From Metabacillus schmidteae (GTDB taxonomy: Bacteria; Bacillota; Bacilli; Bacillales; Bacillaceae): a stretch of 64,000 bases of DNA. Positions 28,257 through 36,378 of this stretch are shown here, piece by piece. The stretch lies in assembly GCF_903166545.1 (NCBI RefSeq), contig NZ_CAESCH010000001.1, forward strand, positions 3,538,001-3,602,000. The letters run 5' to 3'. The notes under the pieces were generated by a model that had not been told where the DNA came from, did not search any database, and saw nothing but the letters and a program-made list of their open reading frames with translations. A program made the translations under genes and the position numbers. Within the stretch, counting starts at the first letter, position 1; every line of letters starts with the position of its first letter.

Positions 28257-29228
28257 TTATTTTAAACTATTAAGGATATTACGTTCCATTTGTATATGTC
28301 TTCTAGTCATTTCTACCGCGTCAGGTGATGCTTCGTATTCAGACATAATGTATCCATTAAAGTTAGCCTCATGAAGAACTTTCAAAATGTCAGTATATGG
28401 AATACTAGCTTCTTCAAGGTGTTCATGCATGTAATGAAATTTACCATGACAGTATTTAATATGTGGTACAATTTGTTTAAATCCCTCTAAATCTGGATTA
28501 TGACTAAATTGAACAAAACCGTACATACCTTGTAATGCACCAATAACAGCTCCATTTGCTCCTGCTTCTAGTAATTTCTTCATAGCCTCTTCTTTCGGTA
28601 CATTATCGTAACGGCAGTTTGCAGCCAATTCTAATAACTCCAGAGGTGCTCCGTTCTCAAGTGCTTCATCCCAATATACTTTGTTAGGTTTCGTAGCAAA
28701 ACATCCGAAATCTTGTACAAAACCAGCATAATCCGTTCCTAACTTTTCAAATAATTCCACATATTTTTGGATTTTGGGAGACGAGGGATTATCCGGATTA
28801 TGAATTTCCACTCCTAATTTAACTCCGTAGTTTTCAGCATAAGGAACTAATTTCTCAATAGCTGCTGGCGATAAATGATATTGTACTCTCATCATTTCAC
28901 ACCCTAATTTATTTGCAGTTTTGATATCAAGAATTGCAGACTGAACGAGCTCGTCATCTGTTAAATCTCGGTCCGCAGTAACCCCTCTATCCGCACTTGC
29001 ACCGTACGATACAAACTTAATTCCATAATGATCACTCATTGACTTAAAATTATTAACTACTTTTTCAGTAGCATAAGGATATGTAGATAACATTGATGCT
29101 CCAACAAGTTCAAATCCTTCACCACCAATTTCAGAGGCAGAACGAATACAATCCTCTAATGAAAGAATCCCTTTTACATAATCTGTTGAAAAACTAAATA
29201 ACGAAACTCCTAGTTTTATATTACTCAT
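28257..29228 (-). CDS. Sugar isomerase-like TIM barrel, candidate C-glycoside deglycosidase alpha subunit (copy 2)
   Basis: A 323-residue protein of the AP-endonuclease-2 fold. Metal ligands appear as Glu in GVEIHNPD, Asp in VQDFGCF, His in YCHGKFHY and Glu in IMSEYEA, the set seen in C-glycoside deglycosidase large subunits and in keto-sugar isomerases. It is the third gene of a unit whose first gene is a Gfo/Idh/MocA oxidoreductase and second a DUF6379 protein. That exact trio (oxidoreductase, small beta subunit, TIM-barrel alpha subunit) is the DgpA-DgpB-DgpC set that cleaves puerarin. GAGGGGA precedes the ATG by about 9 bases. The substrate could also be an O-glycoside. Confidence 0.78.
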   Translation of the reverse strand: MSNIKLGVSLFSFSTDYVKGILSLEDCIRSASEIGGEGFELVGASMLSTYPYATEKVVNNFKSMSDHYGIKFVSYGASADRGVTADRDLTDDELVQSAILDIKTANKLGCEMMRVQYHLSPAAIEKLVPYAENYGVKLGVEIHNPDNPSSPKIQKYVELFEKLGTDYAGFVQDFGCFATKPNKVYWDEALENGAPLELLELAANCRYDNVPKEEAMKKLLEAGANGAVIGALQGMYGFVQFSHNPDLEGFKQIVPHIKYCHGKFHYMHEHLEEASIPYTDILKVLHEANFNGYIMSEYEASPDAVEMTRRHIQMERNILNSLK

Positions 29229-29248
29229 GAATTCTATCCCCTCTCTTA

Positions 29249-29686
29249 CTATCTTAAAGTTAATGTTTTACTTCCACATGAATCTAGAACTGCATAATTA
29301 TGTTTCTCTGTATTTCCTGGAATGAACATATATGCGTTACGTAATAATAGTGTTACATCAATATGGTGTTTGCCCTCTTCTAAACCACCTGGTAAATAAA
29401 CTTTAATTGTCGCTGCTTCATTACAATTCCAGAACTCTGAAATAAGATATGGGATTTGTCCTATAGTAAATTCTTTACCATTCAAGCAGAAATTGATATC
29501 ATTCGCTTCTACTTTTTCACCATCTACCATAATTGTTAAATCTTCAATACAAGATAAATAATGTCCGCGATAATAACTTAATCTAATTTGGAACTCATAA
29601 CCTAACTTCTTTCCATTTACAAATGTATTCGCAAGACTATCGTCAACTACTGTATCAACAAAAGGTAATTTCATTACAAATGTCAT
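29249..29686 (-). CDS. DUF6379 protein, candidate C-glycoside deglycosidase beta subunit (copy 2)
   Basis: A 145-residue DUF6379 protein of the same length as copy 1. Shared blocks are RLSYYRGHYLSCIEDLTIMV and YLPGGLEEGKHHIDVTLLLR. It lies 38 bases after the oxidoreductase stop and 20 bases before the TIM-barrel start, as expected for subunits made in stoichiometric amounts. In known complexes this subunit packs on the barrel and shapes the active site. Confidence 0.8.
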   Translation of the reverse strand: MTFVMKLPFVDTVVDDSLANTFVNGKKLGYEFQIRLSYYRGHYLSCIEDLTIMVDGEKVEANDINFCLNGKEFTIGQIPYLISEFWNCNEAATIKVYLPGGLEEGKHHIDVTLLLRNAYMFIPGNTEKHNYAVLDSCGSKTLTLR

Positions 29687-29724
29687 TTTTTCTCTCTCCT
29701 CCTACTTTTGACTATTTTTTCACT

Positions 29725-30834
29725 TTATTTTCCAAATACAACTTCCTTACCAGTTTCTGCAGATTGATAGATTGCATCTAAAATTTTTGTTACTACAAAG
29801 GCTTGTTCTGGCTGTACTAATGGCTCTTTATCTTCTTTTACTGCCGCTAACCATTGTTTTGCTTCTAATACTTCTGGTGAATTTGCTCCACCTTCAAAAT
29901 ATGCAATATTTCCTACTGGAGATTTTTTCTGTTCAACTAACATATTGTTGTGCGCTCTGTTGAAAATTAATTCTTTTTCTTTTTGTCCCATTCCAGAAAT
30001 AATTTGTGCTCCACCCTTTGTTCCGCAAAGCGTTGTTGCTGCTTCTTTCGCATCTAATGTGTTTAATGCCCATGAAGATTCCAGGAAAATGGTTGAGCCA
30101 TCTTCCATTTTGATATATCCAAATGCTGAATCTTCTACTTCAAACGTTTCCGGATCCCATGGTCCAAATAGATTTCCTTCTGGTCCTTCTGGTAATCTGC
30201 CTAATTTATGGAATACTGATCCCGATACGGATACTGGCTTATAGTTATCCATCATCCATAATGTAATATCAAGGGCATGCGTACCGATATCGATTAGTGG
30301 ACCTCCACCTTGTTGTGATTTATCTGGAAACACTCCCCAAGTTGGCACGGCACGACGACGTACTGCATGTGCTTTTGCGAAGTAGATTTCTCCTAATTCT
30401 TCTCTTTCACAAGATTGGTGTAATGCTTGGACTTCTTCTCTGAAGCGGTTTTGGTAACCAACAGTGAATTTCTTTCCTGATTTTTTCCAAGCATCCATCA
30501 TCTTTTGTGCTGCTTCTGTATTGTGTGCCATTGGTTTCTCACATAAAACGTGTTTGCCAGCTTCAAAAGCAGCAACTGTAATTGGGCTATGCGATACGTT
30601 TGGTGTACATACATGTACGATATCAATGGTTTTATCTTTTAATAATTCATTATAATCAGTGTATACTTTCGCATCTTCTGATCCGAATTCTTTTGCTGCT
30701 TTTAAGGCTCTTTCTTCTATAACGTCACAAAATGCTACCATTTCACACTCTTCTTTGAATTGTGCCAATGCTGGGAAATGTTTGTTATTTGCAATACCAC
30801 CACAACCGATGATAGCTATTCTTAATTTACTCAT
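29725..30834 (-). CDS. Gfo/Idh/MocA oxidoreductase, candidate glycoside 3-dehydrogenase (copy A)
   Basis: A 369-residue NAD(P)-dependent oxidoreductase. The Rossmann motif is IIGCGGIANNKHFPAL at residues 8-23; the conserved CEKPMAHN (EKP lysine) follows at about residue 98, and the catalytic block GGGPLIDIGTHALDITLWMM lies mid-protein. In DgpA-type systems this enzyme oxidises the sugar C3 hydroxyl so that the aglycone can be eliminated. It is the first gene of the module with DUF6379 and TIM-barrel subunits. It is nearly identical to the product of 34019-35149: one substitution (Glu28 versus Asp) before the extreme C-terminus. Confidence 0.85.
   Translation of the reverse strand: MSKLRIAIIGCGGIANNKHFPALAQFKEECEMVAFCDVIEERALKAAKEFGSEDAKVYTDYNELLKDKTIDIVHVCTPNVSHSPITVAAFEAGKHVLCEKPMAHNTEAAQKMMDAWKKSGKKFTVGYQNRFREEVQALHQSCEREELGEIYFAKAHAVRRRAVPTWGVFPDKSQQGGGPLIDIGTHALDITLWMMDNYKPVSVSGSVFHKLGRLPEGPEGNLFGPWDPETFEVEDSAFGYIKMEDGSTIFLESSWALNTLDAKEAATTLCGTKGGAQIISGMGQKEKELIFNRAHNNMLVEQKKSPVGNIAYFEGGANSPEVLEAKQWLAAVKEDKEPLVQPEQAFVVTKILDAIYQSAETGKEVVFGK
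29745..30834 (-). repeat. Near-identical 1.09-kb duplicated segment, copy A
   Basis: Matches 34059-35149 with only about twenty scattered, mostly silent differences by eye. Similarity stops abruptly at the start codon and just before the stop codon, so only the coding part is shared. Confidence 0.9.
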
Positions 30835-31046
30835 TTGAATACTCTCCTTTAAATTGTTTTCGCTTTCAAAATTATTTTAACTTTTATCTCCATACTTTCC
30901 CTTTTATTTATTATCTTTTGTACATTGAATTTTAGGCTAATTTCTCTAAAAATTTTTTCGATATTTTAATAGCAGATTAAAAAACAATTTGTTATATTTA
31001 ATCTCAATAACACTATTAACATATCCAAAAATCTAAACATACAAAA

Positions 31047-31085
31047 AAGAGATGAAAAAAACCTGAGGCGATTTTTTCATCTCTT
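31047..31085 (-). terminator. Terminator of the AraC-GH39 gene
   Basis: AAGAGATGAAAAAA and TTTTTTCATCTCTT, 14-base perfect arms with an 11-base loop; on the minus strand TTTTTTGT follows. Ten bases after the stop. Confidence 0.9.
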
Positions 31086-31095
31086 CTTTTAAATA

Positions 31096-33597
31096 TTATG
31101 ACTCACTGAATAATAAATTGAGTTCATATAATCTTACTTCATGAGGTTGAAGTTTACCCTCAATTATTATTTTATTTTCATCCACAAAAGTATGGTCTAC
31201 CTTCATATAAGGAACACATTTTTGTTTTAGATATTCTACTTCATCCGGTTTCATATCATAAACCGAACCAAAATTTAGCCATTCATCTAAAACACTACCG
31301 TGTTCACGATTAATTCTTTGTTCTTTAATACGATATCTACCATTAGATATCCCTTGGATTTTGAATGAAATGTCCAATGAATCAGTATTTTCAAATATTC
31401 CATAATGTTCACTTATCTCAATACTACCCTCTGGCTGAAGATAATAAGAATAATCAAAATGTTTATAATTGAAACAAATAATCTGATATCGTTCCCCTGA
31501 TTTTTTTGTAATGATATAATTTTCGCCTTTTGAAACTAATATTTCACCTAATTGTTTTAATAATGAAAATGAATGATAACTTGGTTTTTTTATACCACTT
31601 TTTGTGATTAACCCTACACCACCATGTAGTAAATTCTTAGAATCCTTGAAGTCACCAAATATATCAGAACACATCCAATAACCTAACATATTCACATGCT
31701 GATTTAAATTATCTACAATATTTTTAGCTATATAGGACGCTTTAAAACAACTATCATTTAAATAGTCGCGACTTGAAATGGAAATATTCCACTCTGTAAC
31801 ATTTAATTCTACGTGATTAAATCCAGATCTCTCCATGGATTCTTTTACCTGTTTTATTTTATTTTTAACATAGTCACGGTTCGTCGAGGTCACATTCTTT
31901 TTAGTATTTCTATCACTTTCCGTTTCTATTGGGTAGACATAAAATGAAAGAAAATCCGGTTGTATTTCGTGCGTATTCCATTGTTTCAAGAATAAATCTA
32001 GCTTTTCAGTTTCTAAATCTGTTGCTAATCCGCAACCACCCACTTTTGCCTCTGGAACAATATCATTCAAAATTTGCTTTAGAAAAGAAAATACCTTGAA
32101 GTATTCCTCAAATTGAGCAGGGTCATGTCTGTTACTCTTATTTAACTTCTCATCATTACCAATATCTATGATAGGGTCTATATTATTACCCCAAATTTCA
32201 AAATACCATGTTACTACTTCCTCAATCCCATAACGTTCGACGCAATGCAGTAAGAAAGCCCTTAGTAACTTCTTCCATTCATCAAGTGATTTTTCATTAT
32301 TTGTCTGATAAATGAGGGTTTGTCCAAAGGATTTTAAAACGAGCTTTGGTTTCGGTCCTAGCTCAATAAATGGTTTTAATCTATTTTTTATTAAGAAATC
32401 TAGTAATTTATTAATAGTTGAAAAATTGTAAGCTACTTGGTCATCCGATTTATCTTCAACATGCATTTCATCACAGAATAATCCCCAAAACCTCGCATAT
32501 GTAAATCCTATATCTGATTGCATAAGAGATAACTGCTCTTGCATATCTGAATTTAATAAGTCCGTTGCGTATCCAACATTAATTACCTTGTTCCAATATT
32601 TCGTATAAGCTTCAAATTTCGATATTTTCACAATATCCGTTTCAATTAATATGGGTTCATTTTTAGGGTGTACTGGTGAAACACATTCAAGGTAATTACG
32701 CAATTCTAATAATGCTTCTTCATTTTCCACTTTATCATTACTTACTGTTTTTTCATTATTTTCAATTTTTTCTACTTTACTTTTTCTATAATCAACAGGC
32801 TTCACCTTAAATTTATCATTGAATACCCTATTAAATGCTACTAGATTTGGGAAACCATTATCAAGCGCAATCCGAGTAATTGGTTTTTTCGTGTTAATTA
32901 GTTCATTTACAGCATGTGCGAGACGTACTTTATTTAAATATTGTGAGAATGTTTTCCCAGTTTGTTTTTTAAAAAATTTAGATAAATAAGGTACTGTTAT
33001 ATATTGAGTTCTTGCTACTTCCTCCAATGTTAATGCTTCCCGGAAATTATTTTCAACATATTCAAGTATTTCCATTAACCTTTCATTCGCCATTTCCTCC
33101 GAAAGAAGTGGTTTTATTTCTTGATGCTTTCTATCTCTCAGGTAATTTAATTGAATAAAAGAAATTAATTTTAATACCTTTTCCCAGAATCCCGCTAACG
33201 AAATATCTGACTCCTTTAAATATACTAAAAGTACTTCCTCAATTACATCTTTCATCTGTTGATTAGATGAAACCGTATTTTCTAGAGAATTACATTGAAA
33301 ATATAGATTCTCCTGTTGGAGAATTGACCGTATTTGAAAATAGTTAAAATGGATTATAACAAATAAATTATTTTCTTCTGAATGAAAAGAATGTAGTTCA
33401 TTCGAATTTACGATGACAAAATCTGATTTATTTAATGTAAATAAATTATTCTTTATCTTTACTTCTAAATTTCCTTCAATCATATAAATTAATTCGATAT
33501 CATTATGTGCATGATCTAAGACATTTTTACCATTCATGACTGAAATAGTTACTAATTTGGAATCTATTGAAGGCTGAATTGTTTGTGTATGTAGCAT
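31096..33597 (-). CDS. AraC regulator fused to a GH39-like domain lacking the acid/base residue
   Basis: An 833-residue fusion. Residues 1-100 form a cupin-type sensor (HAHNDIELIYMIEG, NSNELHSFHSEEN), residues ~170-275 two AraC helix-turn-helix units (SKFFKKQTGKTFSQYLNKVR; LDNGFPNLVAFNRVFNDKF), and residues ~310-833 a GH39 beta-xylosidase-like barrel and tail. The nucleophile motif VTEWN (Glu602) remains, but the acid/base motif that reads FEIWNEP in active GH39 enzymes is FEIWGNN here (Asn471 in place of Glu). The domain is therefore probably a sugar sensor, not an enzyme. AraC-GH39 proteins are known in Paenibacillus and Bacillus relatives. It likely controls the deglycosidase-like operon just downstream. 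Confidence 0.87.
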   Translation of the reverse strand: MLHTQTIQPSIDSKLVTISVMNGKNVLDHAHNDIELIYMIEGNLEVKIKNNLFTLNKSDFVIVNSNELHSFHSEENNLFVIIHFNYFQIRSILQQENLYFQCNSLENTVSSNQQMKDVIEEVLLVYLKESDISLAGFWEKVLKLISFIQLNYLRDRKHQEIKPLLSEEMANERLMEILEYVENNFREALTLEEVARTQYITVPYLSKFFKKQTGKTFSQYLNKVRLAHAVNELINTKKPITRIALDNGFPNLVAFNRVFNDKFKVKPVDYRKSKVEKIENNEKTVSNDKVENEEALLELRNYLECVSPVHPKNEPILIETDIVKISKFEAYTKYWNKVINVGYATDLLNSDMQEQLSLMQSDIGFTYARFWGLFCDEMHVEDKSDDQVAYNFSTINKLLDFLIKNRLKPFIELGPKPKLVLKSFGQTLIYQTNNEKSLDEWKKLLRAFLLHCVERYGIEEVVTWYFEIWGNNIDPIIDIGNDEKLNKSNRHDPAQFEEYFKVFSFLKQILNDIVPEAKVGGCGLATDLETEKLDLFLKQWNTHEIQPDFLSFYVYPIETESDRNTKKNVTSTNRDYVKNKIKQVKESMERSGFNHVELNVTEWNISISSRDYLNDSCFKASYIAKNIVDNLNQHVNMLGYWMCSDIFGDFKDSKNLLHGGVGLITKSGIKKPSYHSFSLLKQLGEILVSKGENYIITKKSGERYQIICFNYKHFDYSYYLQPEGSIEISEHYGIFENTDSLDISFKIQGISNGRYRIKEQRINREHGSVLDEWLNFGSVYDMKPDEVEYLKQKCVPYMKVDHTFVDENKIIIEGKLQPHEVRLYELNLLFSES

Positions 33598-33625
33598 TCT
33601 ATTTCCTCCACCGAATATTCAAATT

Positions 33626-33640
33626 ACAAACACTTACATT
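33626..33640 (-). promoter_or_regulatory. cre-like site upstream of the AraC-GH39 gene
   Basis: On the minus strand AATGTAAGTGTTTGT, resembling the TGTAAGCG half-site seen upstream of several genes in this locus. A second AATGTAAGC half-site lies at about 33714. Confidence 0.35.
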
Positions 33641-33866
33641 TTAATATAAAAAGATATCTTATCACCTCAATATTCCCAATTACTATATTTCCCCATTCTA
33701 ATAATCAGAAATAAATGTAAGCAATTAATTTTCACTATACAAATAGTAACACCCTGTCCATCATTAAACAATTTTTAATTCCAATTAATAGATTCTTTCA
33801 GATAAATGACAACGATATAATTATTATCTTTAAAATTTCACATTAAGTATTGAAAGATATCAATTA

Positions 33867-33999
33867 GGGGCTGTACCAATAAGATATGTTAATTGAAGGT
33901 TTTATATAAAATCGAAAAGGAGAAAGGTTGATTTAACAGCTTTTCTCCTTTTCTTTGTCAACGTTATTCCCAAGAAAAACGGCTTATAGGACAGTCCCC
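33867..33999. mobile_element. MITE-like element with IS-type terminal inverted repeats
   Basis: GGGGCTGTACCAATAAG at the left end and CTTATAGGACAGTCCCC at the right end form imperfect 17-base inverted repeats of the GGGGCTGT type common for insertion-sequence ends in Bacillaceae. The 133-base body has no coding capacity and carries an internal hairpin. No clear target-site duplication was seen. Confidence 0.5.
33914..33953 (-). terminator. Hairpin terminator after the second oxidoreductase copy
   Basis: GAAAAGGAGAAA (33914-33925) pairs with TTTCTCCTTTTC (33942-33953). It sits inside the MITE-like element, which may therefore supply transcription termination for the gene at 34019. Confidence 0.6.
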
Positions 34000-34018
34000 A
34001 TATGCTGAGTCTAAAATA

Positions 34019-35149
34019 TTATGCGTTTACTACGTCTAATTCTTTTTCAAATGCAACTTCCTTACCAGTTTCTGCAGATTGATAGATTGCATCTAAAATT
34101 TTTGTTACTACAAAGGCTTGTTCCGGCTGTACTAATGGTTCTTTATCTTCTTTTACTGCCGCTAACCATTGTTTTGCTTCTAATACTTCTGGTGAATTTG
34201 CTCCACCTTCAAAATATGCAATATTTCCTACTGGAGATTTTTTCTGTTCAACTAACATATTGTTGTGCGCTCTGTTGAATATTAATTCTTTTTCTTTTTG
34301 TCCCATTCCGGAGATAATTTGTGCTCCACCTTTTGTTCCGCAAAGCGTTGTTGCTGCTTCTTTCGCATCTAATGTGTTTAATGCCCATGAAGATTCCAGG
34401 AAAATGGTTGAGCCATCTTCCATTTTGATATATCCAAATGCTGAATCTTCTACTTCAAACGTTTCCGGATCCCATGGTCCAAATAGATTTCCTTCTGGTC
34501 CTTCTGGTAATCTGCCTAATTTATGGAATACTGATCCCGATACGGATACTGGCTTATAGTTATCCATCATCCATAATGTAATATCAAGGGCATGTGTACC
34601 GATATCGATTAGTGGACCTCCACCTTGTTGTGATTTATCTGGAAACACTCCCCAAGTTGGCACGGCACGACGACGTACTGCATGTGCTTTTGCGAAGTAG
34701 ATTTCTCCTAATTCTTCTCTTTCACAAGATTGGTGTAATGCTTGGACTTCTTCCCTGAAGCGGTTTTGGTAACCAACAGTGAATTTCTTTCCTGATTTTT
34801 TCCAAGCATCCATCATCTTTTGTGCTGCTTCTGTATTGTGTGCCATTGGTTTCTCACATAAAACGTGTTTGCCAGCTTCAAAAGCAGCAACTGTAATTGG
34901 GCTATGCGATACGTTTGGTGTACATACATGTACGATATCAATGGTTTTATCTTTTAATAATTCATTATAATCAGTGTATACTTTCGCATCTTCTGATCCG
35001 AATTCTTTTGCTGCTTTTAAGGCTCTTTCTTCTATAACGTCACAAAAAGCTACCATTTCACACTCATCTTTGAATTGTGCTAATGCTGGGAAATGTTTAT
35101 TATTTGCAATTCCACCACAACCGATAATAGCAATTCTTAATTTAGACAT
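34019..35149 (-). CDS. Gfo/Idh/MocA oxidoreductase, candidate glycoside 3-dehydrogenase (copy B)
   Basis: A 376-residue protein identical to copy A at 29725 apart from Asp28 (Glu in copy A) and the last residues, where it ends GKEVAFEKELDVVNA instead of GKEVVFGK. The same Rossmann and CEKPMAHN motifs apply. Here it follows a different TIM-barrel isomerase gene (35195) by 45 bases and has no DUF6379 gene beside it. The same oxidation step may thus feed two different downstream enzymes. Ribosome site AGGAG precedes the ATG. Confidence 0.87.
   Translation of the reverse strand: MSKLRIAIIGCGGIANNKHFPALAQFKDECEMVAFCDVIEERALKAAKEFGSEDAKVYTDYNELLKDKTIDIVHVCTPNVSHSPITVAAFEAGKHVLCEKPMAHNTEAAQKMMDAWKKSGKKFTVGYQNRFREEVQALHQSCEREELGEIYFAKAHAVRRRAVPTWGVFPDKSQQGGGPLIDIGTHALDITLWMMDNYKPVSVSGSVFHKLGRLPEGPEGNLFGPWDPETFEVEDSAFGYIKMEDGSTIFLESSWALNTLDAKEAATTLCGTKGGAQIISGMGQKEKELIFNRAHNNMLVEQKKSPVGNIAYFEGGANSPEVLEAKQWLAAVKEDKEPLVQPEQAFVVTKILDAIYQSAETGKEVAFEKELDVVNA
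34059..35149 (-). repeat. Near-identical 1.09-kb duplicated segment, copy B
   Basis: Partner of 29745-30834, in the same orientation, 4.3 kb apart. The intervening segment carries the terminator, the regulator and the MITE-like element. Confidence 0.9.
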
Positions 35150-35194
35150 ATTAATTCACTCCTATTTTTATATTAGATTATTTTTTTAAAACTA

Positions 35195-36100
35195 TTAGAC
35201 TAAATATTGACTTAAATAGTTTTTACTGATTATTATAGAATCCTTTCGAGATTTTAATGATTCTTCAAAAGCTTTATCTTCCACTTCAATTACTGAATAA
35301 CCGAAATAACGGATATCGGTTAATGCAGACACATATTTACCCCAATCCACATCACCAAGACCTGGCAATTTAGGCGAAATGTACTGAAGTGGAGTTGCCA
35401 TCATTCCAACATCATCCAAACGATCTTTGTATACTTTAATATCTTTAAAATGAATATGGAAAATTCTTTCTTTAAATTCATAAATCGGTTTAATATAATC
35501 AATCTGTTGCCAAACAAAGTGTGATGGATCGTAATTTAAACCGAAATTTTTATTAGGAATTAATTCAAACACCTTGCGGAAAATAGCTGGTGTTGTCATT
35601 AAATTCTGACCACCTGGCCATTCATCATTTGTAAATAACATTGGACAGTTTTCAATTGCTATTTTTACACCTAATCCTTCTGCAAAATCAACAATTGGTT
35701 TCCATACATCCGTCATTATTTGCAAATTTTCATCAATTGTTTTATTTTGATCTCTACCAATAAAAGTAGTAACCATATTTACATTCAATGCTTTTGCAGC
35801 TTCGATACATTTTTTAATATGCTCCACATAATAATGACTTTTATCTGCATCTGGATCTAAAGCATTTGGGTAATAAGCAATGGCAGAAATTTTAACCCCT
35901 TTTTCTTCTGTATAATTTTTTACATAATTGACATCTAATTGTTCTACATCAATATGAGTAACACCCGCATACTTTCTAACAGCCTTTCCTTTCGGCCATG
36001 CACATACTTCTACACATTTGAAACCATTTTCAGATGCATAATCAATAACTTCTTCAAATGTACATCCATCTAAAATGGCACTGTTAAAACCCAGTTTCAT
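35195..36100 (-). CDS. Sugar phosphate isomerase/epimerase-like TIM barrel
   Basis: A 301-residue AP-endonuclease-2 family protein. Metal ligands: Glu in KIAIENCPM, Asp-His in NYDPSHFVWQ, His in FHIHFKDIK, Glu in SVIEVED. This set, with the DPSHF motif, is that of inosose dehydratase/keto-sugar isomerase relatives rather than of the deglycosidase subunits above. It is the first gene of a unit with the oxidoreductase copy B. It may process the 3-keto sugar released by oxidation or elimination. AGAAGGAG precedes the ATG. Confidence 0.82.
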   Translation of the reverse strand: MKLGFNSAILDGCTFEEVIDYASENGFKCVEVCAWPKGKAVRKYAGVTHIDVEQLDVNYVKNYTEEKGVKISAIAYYPNALDPDADKSHYYVEHIKKCIEAAKALNVNMVTTFIGRDQNKTIDENLQIMTDVWKPIVDFAEGLGVKIAIENCPMLFTNDEWPGGQNLMTTPAIFRKVFELIPNKNFGLNYDPSHFVWQQIDYIKPIYEFKERIFHIHFKDIKVYKDRLDDVGMMATPLQYISPKLPGLGDVDWGKYVSALTDIRYFGYSVIEVEDKAFEESLKSRKDSIIISKNYLSQYLV

Positions 36101-36331
36101 CGATTCACACTCCTTCTACTTCTAAAAACATTACTAATATGATTTCTTATAATTATTTTTGATTTCGCTTACATTCCTATCTTACCTTTTATTCATCAAC
36201 TTTCCCTTTCATTAATTGTCATCCAAAATATAAATTTTCGTCCTATTTTTTCTTTCGATTACGATTTATTCTTGTAGGTTAAAATTTACAATGTTATTTT
36301 TAACCTCATAGCTAAAAAAGTCTTTTAAAGC

Positions 36332-36368
36332 CGAAGGGCTCTTTGACAATTAGCCAAAGAGCCCTTCG
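36332..36368 (-). terminator. Terminator of the 38283-36379 unit
   Basis: CGAAGGGCTCTTTG and CAAAGAGCCCTTCG, perfect 14-base arms with a 9-base loop, 11 bases after the stop. Minus-strand T content after it is moderate. Confidence 0.8.
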
Positions 36369-36378
36369 TAAAATAAAA

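Noticed and set aside
27985..28257. A 90-codon open frame downstream of the TIM-barrel gene
   Set aside because: It starts at the stop of the upstream gene, runs through a strong terminator and the interspersed repeat, and has no ribosome site or family match.
29945..30244. Plus-strand open frames repeated in both dehydrogenase copies
   Set aside because: They are duplicated only because the coding strand beneath them is duplicated; no ribosome site or family match.
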